This document shows, piece by piece, positions 1-8,246 of a stretch of 64,000 nt of DNA; within the stretch, counting starts at the first letter, position 1; each line of letters opens with the position of its first letter. The notes beneath the pieces were generated by a model that saw nothing but the letters and a program-made list of their open reading frames with translations, did not search any database and was not told where the DNA came from. The position numbers and the translations under genes are program-made. The DNA lies in the NCBI RefSeq assembly GCF_000166415.1, contig NC_014654.1:1488001-1552000 (forward strand), given 5' to 3'. The DNA comes from Halanaerobium hydrogeniformans (GTDB taxonomy: Bacteria > Bacillota > Halanaerobiia > Halanaerobiales > Halanaerobiaceae).

Positions 1-1614
1 ATAAAAACTTGACTCCAGCCAGTATACATAATCTTCGTCTTCTGCTTTTAAATTAAATTCTATTCTTTCGATCAAAGTGTGACAGCGGTTGATGCTGGAT
101 GTTATTTTCATTTCGTTTTCATCTGTGTTATCATCTATGTCTAAATATAAATTATCATAAATAATTTGCAGAAACCCGGCAATATTTTTTAAATAACCAG
201 CCAGATTTTCAGCAGTAGTTTTAAATTCCTGCCATTTAGAGGTGCTTTTTAATTTTTGATCAACAGTTATTTTTCGTTTTTGATAGTTATTAACTATAGT
301 TTTTAATTCATTAAAGTATTGAGGAATTAAATCATTTATCTTCTGAGAAGCCGGTATTACCTTAGCATCTAAAACCTTACGGAGCCTGGCCTGGTCACTA
401 TCTAAATAAAAGGCTATATCTTCTCTTATCTCAGAAATTAAAGAATTTTTTTCTCCGCTTAAACTTTTTAACCATTTATCTAATAATGGTTTATATAAGG
501 GGTGACCAAGATGTTCTGTTGCTATATCACCAATATTATGAGCTTCATCAATAATCAAATGATTAAAATTTGGCAGTATACCCCTATCAACAGAACCGGT
601 ATCTTCTTTTAACCTTGCATCTGATAATAGCAGATGATGGTTAACAATTAGTATATCTGCCTTATATACTTTTTTTCTGGCCTGCATAAAATAACATGCT
701 TTAAAAAAAGGACAGACAGTATTAAGACATAAATCACTTTCTGCAGCAATTTTATTCCAGATTGAAGATTTTATCTGAAAATTAATCTCAGATTTTTCAC
801 CGCTTTTGCTTTCTTCTTTCCATTCCTGCAGCTCAGAAAATAGTTCTTTTTCGATCTCTATTTCCCCGTTTTCAAAATTGTTTTTAAAATTTTTATATTT
901 TCGCAAACAAAGATAATTATTTCTACCTTTAACCAATACAGCCTTAAAGTCAAAATCCAAAATTCTGGCCAGGGTGACTAAATCTTTGTTTATTAATTGT
1001 TCCTGTAAATTAATAGTATTTGTAGAAACTACAATTCTGCTTTTGTTTATATTATTATAAAAAAGAGCAGGAATTAGATAGGCAAAAGACTTGCCTGTTC
1101 CAGTACCTGCTTCAATAAAGTCAAACTGATGATTATTAAAAGAATCTATTATTTTTTCTGCTGCACTAAGCTGTTCTTTTCTTTCTGAAAAACGTTCTAG
1201 TTCTTTAGAAAGTTTTCCTTCAGCTTTAAATAAATTTAGAATCTTTTCTTTTGGCAGGACTTTGCTTTTTTCTTTTTTACCGGGCTCAACTACAACATAG
1301 ATATCTTCAGCCTTATTATCAATAATTGCAAAGCCAACTTCTCTTGCAGCCATTTTTGAAGCAAGACGAATGTCAGCAGCAGATGGAGTTAGATCTCCTG
1401 AAGGATGATTATGAATAATCATCTCCCCTGCCATTATATTATTAATCACAGCTGGAGCAGAATAACTATTTCCTCTGGCTAACACTTCAAAAGAATCAAT
1501 AATATTTTTATCATTAAGTTGAGCTCTAATAAAAATTTCATTGCCAGAGGCTGATTCGATTTCTTTTTTTAAGCTTTTTGCTGCTTTTTTTAGCAGTTGA
1601 TCTCTGACAGACAA
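1..1614 (-). CDS. RadC-type JAB domain fused to DinG-family FeS helicase (3' end outside window)
   Basis: Only the first 538 codons are visible; the frame is open to the window edge. The chosen start is a TTG (1614-1612) with AAGGGGG 7 nt upstream. Residues ~20-120 form a RadC/MPN (JAB) domain with the JAMM-like string H68-N-H70-P-S-G-D74 followed by S78 and D81. Residues ~140 onward are a DinG/XPD-type superfamily 2 helicase: Walker A GTGTGKS at 170-176, DEAH at 336-339, and four cysteines C236, C296, C301 and C307. The spacing of the last three is the same as in the 4Fe-4S cluster of E. coli DinG. DinG enzymes are 5'-3' DNA helicases that unwind D-loops, R-loops and damaged DNA. Many Firmicutes DinG proteins carry a DnaQ-like exonuclease at this end instead. 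The gene follows nfo by 12 bp, so both are probably DNA-repair members of one unit. Family call is firm; the role of the JAB domain is unknown. Confidence 0.9.
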   Translation of the reverse strand, partial: MSVRDQLLKKAAKSLKKEIESASGNEIFIRAQLNDKNIIDSFEVLARGNSYSAPAVINNIMAGEMIIHNHPSGDLTPSAADIRLASKMAAREVGFAIIDNKAEDIYVVVEPGKKEKSKVLPKEKILNLFKAEGKLSKELERFSERKEQLSAAEKIIDSFNNHQFDFIEAGTGTGKSFAYLIPALFYNNINKSRIVVSTNTINLQEQLINKDLVTLARILDFDFKAVLVKGRNNYLCLRKYKNFKNNFENGEIEIEKELFSELQEWKEESKSGEKSEINFQIKSSIWNKIAAESDLCLNTVCPFFKACYFMQARKKVYKADILIVNHHLLLSDARLKEDTGSVDRGILPNFNHLIIDEAHNIGDIATEHLGHPLYKPLLDKWLKSLSGEKNSLISEIREDIAFYLDSDQARLRKVLDAKVIPASQKINDLIPQYFNELKTIVNNYQKRKITVDQKLKSTSKWQEFKTTAENLAGYLKNIAGFLQIIYDNLYLDIDDNTDENEMKITSSINRCHTLIERIEFNLKAEDEDYVYWLESSFY

Positions 1615-1626
1615 AATAAAGCCCCC

Positions 1627-2475
1627 TTAATATCTTAATTTTTCTAGCAAAATAACATCTTGATCAACTTCATCTTCAAACCATGGTGTTTCTAAAATAA
1701 AAGGCAGATCTTTTAGTTTAGGATGATTGATAAGCTCTTTAAAACCGTTTTCACCTATCTTACCTTCTCCAATATGAGCATGCTCATCTTTGTTTTCACA
1801 ACAATTATGTTTGGAGTCATTTAAGTGAATAACCTTTAACATAGAAAGTCCGATATCATCATCTAAATCTGAAAGTAATTTATTGAGCCCCGATTTTTGC
1901 TGGAGATTGTATTTTGCAGCAAAAGCATGACAGCTATCTATACAGATACCAAGTTTTTCTGACTGTTCAACTTTATCAATGATAGCTTTAAGCTCTGAAA
2001 AATCCTGGCCAATACTACTACCTGCTCCAGCAGTATTTTCCAGTAATATCTTTGTTTTTTCAGTTAAGCTGTCATCAATTTCAGAAAAAATAATATTTAA
2101 GGCCTCAGCGATTCTTTTTATTCCACTGTCTATTCCAGATCCAGTGTGGCTACCAGGATGAAAAATCAAGTATTCAGCTCCTAATCTGGCACTTCTGCTT
2201 AATTCCATTTTGAGAGCTGAAATTGATTTTTCCCATAGTTCTTGTTTTGGTGAAGCCAGATTGATTAAATAAGCAGCATGTACTACAACAGGGTTAATAT
2301 TATATTTTTTTCTATTTATTTTAAAACGCTCAACTTCAGCATCTGATAAAACTCTAGCTTTCCAACCCCGAGGATTTTTTACAAAAATCTGTACAGAGTT
2401 ACAACCAATCTCAGCTGCTCTTTTAAGCGATTTATCTATTCCCCCGGCTATAGATGCATGTTTACCTAAAATCAA
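1627..2475 (-). CDS. nfo: endonuclease IV (AP endonuclease)
   Basis: 282-residue class II AP endonuclease, which cuts the backbone 5' of abasic sites in base-excision repair and removes blocked 3' ends. The TIM-barrel zinc-ligand motifs are in order: VVHAAYLINLAS (His near 66), FHPGSH (His near 106), LLENTAG, ICIDSCHAFAA, HLNDSKH, HAHIGEGKIG and LETPW. The length is normal for the family. It starts 5 bp after the pnp stop and is followed 12 bp later by the JAB-DinG helicase gene, so it is probably co-transcribed with rpsO-pnp. Linking nfo to pnp is not the common Bacillus arrangement. Function is secure from motif conservation. Confidence 0.97.
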   Translation of the reverse strand: MILGKHASIAGGIDKSLKRAAEIGCNSVQIFVKNPRGWKARVLSDAEVERFKINRKKYNINPVVVHAAYLINLASPKQELWEKSISALKMELSRSARLGAEYLIFHPGSHTGSGIDSGIKRIAEALNIIFSEIDDSLTEKTKILLENTAGAGSSIGQDFSELKAIIDKVEQSEKLGICIDSCHAFAAKYNLQQKSGLNKLLSDLDDDIGLSMLKVIHLNDSKHNCCENKDEHAHIGEGKIGENGFKELINHPKLKDLPFILETPWFEDEVDQDVILLEKLRY

Positions 2476-2480
2476 ATTGA

Positions 2481-4571
2481 TTACTCCTTATCTTCCAGTT
2501 CTTTTTTTGCTGCTTTGAGAGATAGATTAATCCTATCCTGATTATCTATTTCAATAACTTTAACTGGAATTTCATCTCCAACAGATAATACATCACTAAC
2601 TTCTTTAATATGTCTGTCAGCAATTTTAGAAATGTGGACTAAACCTTCTTTATTTGGAAGTATTTCAACAAAGGCACCAAAATTCATGATCCTTTTAACT
2701 GTACCCTGATAAATTTCTCCTACTTCCACTTCTTTAGTAAGGTTCTCTACCATTTTTTTAGCTTCTTTTCCACTTTCCTGGTCATCTGTTAAAATCATAA
2801 CAGTACCATCATCATCAATATCTATTTGAGCACCAGTTTTATCTATAATTTCATTTATTGTTTTACCTCCAGGTCCAATAACAAAACGTATTTTTTCTGG
2901 ATTAATTTTCATGCTGATCAGAGCAGGAGCATTTTTAGAAAGTTCAGGTCTTGGTTCAGCAATTACTTCTAGCATTTTTTCCATTATATGCATTCTGCCT
3001 TTTTTAGCTTTATTTAAAGCTTCTTCTAAAACATCTTTAGAAAGCCCTTTAAGTTTCATATCCATCTGTAAAGCTGTTACACCATTTTCGGTTCCTGCAA
3101 CTTTAAAGTCCATATCACCATGGAAATCTTCAAAACCCTGGATATCAGATAAAACAACAATCTCATCATCTTTTTTCATAAGTCCCATTGCTATACCAGA
3201 AACAGGTGCCTTTATAGGTACTCCTGCATCCATTAAAGAAAGTGTGCTTCCACAGATACTGGCCTGAGAAGAGGAACCGTTTGATTCAAGAACTTCTGAT
3301 ACAATTCTGATCGTATAAGGAAAATCGTCTTTTTCAGGGATAACCGGAAGTAAAGCTTTCTCACCCAGTGTACCATGACCAATTTCTCTCCTACCTGGAG
3401 AACGCATCGGACTTGTTTCACCTACACAAAAAGATGGGAAATTATAATGGTGCATATATCTTTTTGTTTCTTTTTCGCCCAAGCCAAATAATATCTGTTC
3501 ATCACTGGATGCACCGAGTGTTAAAACACTTAAAGCCTGGGTTTCTCCCCTTGTAAATACACCTGAACCATGTGAACGAGGTACTACTCCTACTTCTGCC
3601 CAAATTGGTCTGATTTCATCATGTTCTCTACCATCTGGACGGATACCATCATCAATTATTAGACTTTTAACTGATTTTTTAATCATGTTTTCAAAAGCTA
3701 AGTTAAGTTGAGAATCAATATCCTCATCTTCATCAGGATTTAAATTTTCTTTAAGCTCAGCTTTTAAACTAGCTATTTTTTCACCTCTAGCCTGCTTTTT
3801 TTGAATTTGAATTGCTTCTTTTAATCTGTCACCGAGAAGCTCTTCAACTTTTTCAGCAAGCTCATCATCAACAGTTGGTTCGATAAATACTTCTTTTTCT
3901 TTACCTGCTTCTTCTCTAATTGTTTTTTGAATTTTGATCATTTTTTGAATTTCTTGATGCGCTAAATCCATTGCTTCCAGGATAACAGCTTCTTCAACTT
4001 CATTTGCACTGGCTTCAACCATCATGATTGCATCTTTTGAACCAGCTACAACTAGATCAAGCTCACTGTTTTCTCTTTCTTCTTCATTTGGATTTATAAT
4101 TATCTCACCATCAACTAAACCTACCTTTACTCCACCTATTGGTCCATCAAAAGGAATATCAGATATAGTTAAAGCAATTGATGCTCCATTTAGAGCGAGC
4201 ATTTCTGGATCATGATCATCATCAACAGATAAAATGGTAGCAACTACCTGTACATCTTTTCTATAGCCATCTGGAAAAAGCGGTCTTATTGAACGGTCAA
4301 TTACTCTTGCTGCAAGGGTTGCTTCATCACGTGGTCTTCCTTCTCTTCTTAAAACACCACCAGGAATTTTACCGATAGCATATACTCTTTCTTCATAATT
4401 CACCATTAAGGGAAAATAATTCATCCCAGGTCTTGGTTCATCCATTGTTGCTGTTACAAGAACTTGTGAATCTCCACTACGAACCATTACAGAACCATTA
4501 GCCTGTTTTGCTAATTTTCCTGTTTCTATGTGAAAATCAGAACCGGCATATTCAAGTGTCCATTCTTTCAT
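2481..4571 (-). CDS. pnp: polyribonucleotide nucleotidyltransferase (PNPase)
   Basis: 696-residue PNPase, the phosphorolytic 3'-5' exoribonuclease of mRNA decay. Two RNase PH-like domains flank an alpha-helical linker (~residues 210-310). The C-terminus carries a KH domain (~555-615, core IGPGGKTINEI) and an S1 domain (~620-690, GTVKRIMNFGAFVEI). The catalytic repeat region contains the SPMRSPGRREIGHG segment. The length matches the family. It lies downstream of rpsO in the classic rpsO-pnp order, separated by a hairpin (4612-4636), with AAAAGGAGG-type Shine-Dalgarno sequence before the ATG. Confidence 0.99.
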   Translation of the reverse strand: MKEWTLEYAGSDFHIETGKLAKQANGSVMVRSGDSQVLVTATMDEPRPGMNYFPLMVNYEERVYAIGKIPGGVLRREGRPRDEATLAARVIDRSIRPLFPDGYRKDVQVVATILSVDDDHDPEMLALNGASIALTISDIPFDGPIGGVKVGLVDGEIIINPNEEERENSELDLVVAGSKDAIMMVEASANEVEEAVILEAMDLAHQEIQKMIKIQKTIREEAGKEKEVFIEPTVDDELAEKVEELLGDRLKEAIQIQKKQARGEKIASLKAELKENLNPDEDEDIDSQLNLAFENMIKKSVKSLIIDDGIRPDGREHDEIRPIWAEVGVVPRSHGSGVFTRGETQALSVLTLGASSDEQILFGLGEKETKRYMHHYNFPSFCVGETSPMRSPGRREIGHGTLGEKALLPVIPEKDDFPYTIRIVSEVLESNGSSSQASICGSTLSLMDAGVPIKAPVSGIAMGLMKKDDEIVVLSDIQGFEDFHGDMDFKVAGTENGVTALQMDMKLKGLSKDVLEEALNKAKKGRMHIMEKMLEVIAEPRPELSKNAPALISMKINPEKIRFVIGPGGKTINEIIDKTGAQIDIDDDGTVMILTDDQESGKEAKKMVENLTKEVEVGEIYQGTVKRIMNFGAFVEILPNKEGLVHISKIADRHIKEVSDVLSVGDEIPVKVIEIDNQDRINLSLKAAKKELEDKE

Positions 4572-4611
4572 ATTTTGCCTCCTTTTTTATTTTTTAACAT
4601 TATATTTAAAT

Positions 4612-4636
4612 AAAGAGCGGGTAAGCCCCGCTCTTT
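4612..4636 (-). terminator. GC-rich hairpin between rpsO and pnp
   Basis: On the minus strand AAAGAGCGGG pairs perfectly with CCCGCTCTTT across a 5-nt loop. The following tract (ATTTAAATATAATG) has only a weak U run. It may therefore be a partial terminator or an RNA-processing site, as seen between rpsO and pnp in other bacteria, rather than a full stop for transcription. Confidence 0.65.
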
Positions 4637-4647
4637 AAAGTGCATTA

Positions 4648-4914
4648 TTAACCGCGAAGTTCTAATCTAGAAATTAAATCACGATAACGCAGAACATCAT
4701 TATTTTTTAAGTATCTTAATAATTTTCTTCTCTGACCAACCATTTTTAATAAACCTCTTCTTGAATGATGATCATTTTTATGTTGCTTCAAATGATCAGT
4801 TAATTCTGAGATTCTAGCTGTTAAAAGAGCAACCTGTACTTCTGGAGAACCAGTATCTCCCTCTTCTAGTTGATATTCTTTAATGATTTCTTCTTTCTTT
4901 TCTTTATTTAACAT
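4648..4914 (-). CDS. rpsO: 30S ribosomal protein S15
   Basis: 88-residue S15, a primary 16S rRNA binder of the platform of the small subunit. The diagnostic strings are [17 protein letters not shown] (~21-37), [29 protein letters not shown] (in two halves) and a YLK...RY end. Length and start (ATG, with AGGAGG 9 nt upstream) are standard. It is followed by pnp and preceded by ribF, as in many Firmicutes. Confidence 0.99.
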   Translation of the reverse strand: MLNKEKKEEIIKEYQLEEGDTGSPEVQVALLTARISELTDHLKQHKNDHHSRRGLLKMVGQRRKLLRYLKNNDVLRYRDLISRLELRG

Positions 4915-4917
4915 GGA

Positions 4918-5012
4918 AAATTCACCTCCTGAATTATTAATCCAGCATAAGCCAAGAATACGTCGGAGATTCGCAATCCTAGCAAATGCTAATCTAAAAC
5001 TTTCCTTTTAAT
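4918..5012 (-). promoter_or_regulatory. rpsO leader with possible S15 autoregulatory fold
   Basis: The 99 nt before rpsO can fold into several short stems: AGCA/TGCT, GATT/AATC, and CCGACGTA paired with TATGCTGG just upstream of the Shine-Dalgarno sequence. S15 represses its own mRNA in several bacteria through leader structures, so this is a plausible site. No specific S15-leader family was matched. Confidence 0.35.
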
Positions 5013-5013
5013 T

Positions 5014-5937
5014 TTAACATAAAATTTTTCGAGTGTAAAGAACATCCTTACGCATTTGTTCTTTTAATTCTTCAACATCAGCAAATTCTTTTTCCGGGCG
5101 AATATACTCGACTAAATCAACACAGAGTCTTTTTTGGTAGAGTTTATCTTTAAAATCAAGTATAAAAATTTCAAATGAAGTATTCACTCCATTAAAAGTG
5201 GGATTATCACCAATATTGGCGGCCCCACAAAATCTTTGACCCTTATAATGAACCTCCACAGCATATACTCCCAGGGGAGGTAACACATAATCACTTTCTA
5301 GTTTTAAATTTGCGGTTGGAAAACCAAGTTTTCTCCCTATTTTTTTCCCGTGGACTACTCTGCCACAAATTTGAAATGGTCTTCCTAAAAGTTCTTCAGC
5401 TTTATTTAGTTTGCCTTTTTGCAGTAGATTTCTTATTCTAGTACTGGAAATCCTGTCTTCATTTGCGTTCAGCTGTGAGATGATCTTCGTTTTAAACCCA
5501 TGTATATCAGCGAGTTTATTTAATATCTCTACATTGGCCTCATTATTTTTACCAAATCGAAAATCACTTCCAACCACTACAGTGTCTAATTTTAACTTTT
5601 CAGTCAAAATATTTTCAACGAACTCAACTGCAGACAGCCCGGCAAATTCCTCATCAAATTTTTGTTCAAAATAATAATCAAGGCCCATGTTTTCTAAAAT
5701 AGAAAGTTTTTGTTTTCTGGAAACCAGTGCTGGAGGAGGGGTTTGGTCTGGAATAACTTCTAAAGGATGAGGATTAAATGAAAGAACTGCAGAAGGTAGC
5801 TGGTTTAGTTTTGCAGTTTCAATACATTTTTCAATTATTAATTGATGCCCTTTGTGTAAACCATCAAAAGCTCCAATAGCAATAACAGAATTGTTTTCTC
5901 TAAAATTATCATAATTTTCACTAGTTATTATCTGCAT
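5014..5937 (-). CDS. ribF: bifunctional riboflavin kinase / FAD synthetase
   Basis: 307-residue RibF, converting riboflavin to FMN and then FAD in the cytosol. The N-terminal FAD synthetase half (~1-180) has the nucleotidyltransferase signature IGAFDGLHKGHQ, FNPHP, and STRIRNLL. The C-terminal riboflavin-kinase half (~185-305) has GRVVHGKKIGRKLGFPTANL, PPLGVYAV and the GDNPTF motif. Length is typical. It lies between truB and rpsO, the usual place. Confidence 0.98.
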   Translation of the reverse strand: MQIITSENYDNFRENNSVIAIGAFDGLHKGHQLIIEKCIETAKLNQLPSAVLSFNPHPLEVIPDQTPPPALVSRKQKLSILENMGLDYYFEQKFDEEFAGLSAVEFVENILTEKLKLDTVVVGSDFRFGKNNEANVEILNKLADIHGFKTKIISQLNANEDRISSTRIRNLLQKGKLNKAEELLGRPFQICGRVVHGKKIGRKLGFPTANLKLESDYVLPPLGVYAVEVHYKGQRFCGAANIGDNPTFNGVNTSFEIFILDFKDKLYQKRLCVDLVEYIRPEKEFADVEELKEQMRKDVLYTRKILC

Positions 5938-6006
5938 TCAATTGTCCTCCAGTCTATTAACTTTACTGTCTTTTTAACAAACCCTATTAGTTTTATTAAA
6001 TATCTT

Positions 6007-6900
6007 TTATATAAAGACCTTAACTGGCTGATATATTTGATAATCATCTTTAGTTGTAAATTTTGCGATAGCAAGAAATTTTCCTTCCTCTGAAAAACAG
6101 AGAAAATCTTCTTCTAATTCTAGCTCAATATCAGCTTCTACGAAATCTTTTGCCAATAAATAATTACCATTTTCAATTCTGAAAAATGAAGAGTCTTTAA
6201 CAGTATATTTAGCTAAATCCAGCGGCTGTTCTGGACTTAAAAGTATTCTGCTGCCTTTTTCTTCTAATTCTTCAATAGTAACAGAATTTTCAAGCTTAAA
6301 TGGACCACTTTGTGTTCTCAAAAGAAAAGTCATAACCGCAGATGAATTGAGAGATTCACCGATATCTCTGACCAGAGAACGGATATAACAACCTCTTGAA
6401 ACCGTTACTTTAAATCTGATTATCGGCAGAGAAATATCAAGTATGTCAAGAGAATATATTTCTATTTCTCGAGCTTCTCTTTCAACTCTAATTCCCTTTC
6501 TAGCCAGTTTGTATAAACGTTTGCCCTGATGATGAATTGCAGAATACATGGGGGGGATTTGTTTACCTTGCCCTTTAAATTTCATAATCTCTGCTTTAAC
6601 TTTAGCTTCACTTAGTTTGTTCCAGTTTAGATCTTCACGAATTGTTTTTCCATCAAGATCAAGACTATCGGTTTCTTTGCCCAGCTCCATTTCACAGATA
6701 TAACTTTTTTTGCTGTCATCTATAAAGGGAATAGTTTTAGTTGCCTTACCAAAACAAACAGCTAAAACTCCAGCTGCAGCTGGATCTAAGGTGCCAGTAT
6801 GACCGGCTTTTTTTTCATCCAATATTTTACGCAATATCTTTATAAAATAACCTGAAGATATTCCAGGTGGTTTTATAATATTTGCAGTACCATTAAACAT
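6007..6900 (-). CDS. truB: tRNA pseudouridine(55) synthase
   Basis: 297-residue TruB, which makes pseudouridine 55 in the T-loop of tRNAs. The catalytic aspartate lies in GHTGTLDPAAAGVL (~36-49). Other marks are the substrate-binding PPMYSAIHHQGKRLYKLAR and GCYIRSLVRDIG. The C-terminal ~80 residues are divergent and acidic, in the position of a PUA-like end. Its ATG overlaps the nrnA stop by 8 nt, indicating translational coupling. Confidence 0.98.
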   Translation of the reverse strand: MFNGTANIIKPPGISSGYFIKILRKILDEKKAGHTGTLDPAAAGVLAVCFGKATKTIPFIDDSKKSYICEMELGKETDSLDLDGKTIREDLNWNKLSEAKVKAEIMKFKGQGKQIPPMYSAIHHQGKRLYKLARKGIRVEREAREIEIYSLDILDISLPIIRFKVTVSRGCYIRSLVRDIGESLNSSAVMTFLLRTQSGPFKLENSVTIEELEEKGSRILLSPEQPLDLAKYTVKDSSFFRIENGNYLLAKDFVEADIELELEEDFLCFSEEGKFLAIAKFTTKDDYQIYQPVKVFI

Positions 6901-7867
6901 GTTTTTTGGCCACCTCTACAACCTCTTTAATAGCTGTCTGTAGATCTTTTTCAACAGTTGCCCCGGCAGCCCTCGGATGACCACCACCATCGAATTGAGA
7001 GGCAATTTTATTAACCTTTGCATAAAAATTAGAACGCAGGCTTACTTTGATTTTTTCTTTTTCTTCCTCAGTAAACAAGATACCAATTTCTACATCCTCA
7101 ATATCTCTTGCTTGATTTACCAATCCTTCTGTATAATCAGTCCCGGCTTCATGCATCATATCTCTGCTGACATATAACCAGGCTACTTTACCATCTTCAC
7201 TTAATTTAAGTGTAGAAAGCACAAGACCCCTTAAGACAATTGCCTTATAACTTACAGTGCCAAATATTTCTTTATTGATCTTGTAAATATTTACTCCACT
7301 TTCAACCAAATCTGCTAAAACTCTTAAAACATCAGCACTGGTATTTTCATAACGTAAAGCTCCAGTATCGGTAATAATAGCTGTTGCAAGAGGAGTTCCA
7401 ATCTCTAATGGTATATCTCCATTTAGAAGTTCTTTAACAACAGCATATATCATTTCTCCAACTGCAGCTTTATCTGAATCAACAAGATTTATCTTGCCAA
7501 AACGACTATTATCTTGATGATGATCAATGTTTATAATATATTTGGCAGAATCGATTATCTCTTTTTCAAGATCAACCCTTTCTAAATTACCTGAATCCAG
7601 GGCAATTAATATATAATCTGACTCGATTTCTTTTTTCAATCGCTCAAAATCATCATAATATTCTTCCTTGTTTAAATCTAAAAAAGAAAAAGGAGCCAGA
7701 GTGTCTCGATTAAAATAAGCTCTGGCACTTTTGTTTTTCTTTCTTAAAAGTCTTGTTAATGCAGTTACTGAGCCAATACAATCTCCATCAGCACCTACAT
7801 GACCTGCAATCAAGAAATTATCTTCTTTATTAAAGATCTCTATTATTTTATTAATTTCCTTTTGCAT
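6893..7867 (-). CDS. nrnA: DHH-family oligoribonuclease / pAp phosphatase
   Basis: 324-residue DHH/DHHA1 phosphoesterase of the NrnA type, expected to degrade short RNA oligonucleotides and pAp. The N-terminal DHH domain has GHVGADGDCIGS, ALDSGN and the DHH string in NIDHHQDN. The C-terminal DHHA1 domain has the FDGGGHPRAAGA motif. It overlaps rbfA by 17 nt and truB by 8 nt. The rbfA-nrnA-truB order is conserved in Firmicutes. Substrate preference is from family knowledge only. Confidence 0.93.
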   Translation of the reverse strand: MQKEINKIIEIFNKEDNFLIAGHVGADGDCIGSVTALTRLLRKKNKSARAYFNRDTLAPFSFLDLNKEEYYDDFERLKKEIESDYILIALDSGNLERVDLEKEIIDSAKYIINIDHHQDNSRFGKINLVDSDKAAVGEMIYAVVKELLNGDIPLEIGTPLATAIITDTGALRYENTSADVLRVLADLVESGVNIYKINKEIFGTVSYKAIVLRGLVLSTLKLSEDGKVAWLYVSRDMMHEAGTDYTEGLVNQARDIEDVEIGILFTEEEKEKIKVSLRSNFYAKVNKIASQFDGGGHPRAAGATVEKDLQTAIKEVVEVAKKHV

Positions 7868-8234
7868 CAGAGTCAGACTCCTTTATCTCTCCTGATTCTT
7901 TGAGATTATTGATTATTTTAGAAATATGAACACCCTGTTCAATAGAATCATCATATCTAAAGATAATTTCTGGGGTATGATGAATTTTTACTCTTTCCCC
8001 AACCAGCTTTCTAATATAACCGGTAGCTTTGTCAAGGCCTTCCATTGTTTCTTCTTTTTCTTTATCAGTTCCAAAAACACTGACAAATACTTTAGCATGC
8101 CTTAAATCTCCACTAACTTTTACATCAGTAACTGAAACAAAGGCAATTCTTGGATCTTTCATTTCTCTTAATATTATTTGACTTATTTCTTCTTTTAATA
8201 ATTCGCCAACTCTAATCGCTCTTTTTTTTGTCAT
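7851..8234 (-). CDS. rbfA: ribosome-binding factor A
   Basis: 127-residue RbfA, a late-stage 30S maturation factor that binds near the 5' end of 16S rRNA. The KH-type fold is recognised by VGELLKEEISQIILREMKDPR, VSVTDVKVSGDLRHAKVFVS (20 residues) and HHTPEIIFRYDDSIEQG. The tail is acidic. The start ATG is preceded by AGGTG. It sits 12 bp after infB, the standard order. Confidence 0.98.
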   Translation of the reverse strand: MTKKRAIRVGELLKEEISQIILREMKDPRIAFVSVTDVKVSGDLRHAKVFVSVFGTDKEKEETMEGLDKATGYIRKLVGERVKIHHTPEIIFRYDDSIEQGVHISKIINNLKESGEIKESDSDAKGN

Positions 8235-8246
8235 TTTTTTTCACCT

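Noticed and set aside
1-1614. Possible frameshift between the JAB and helicase parts
   Set aside because: I read the frame through continuously from TTG 1614 to past the DEAH box without a stop, so the fusion is genuine.
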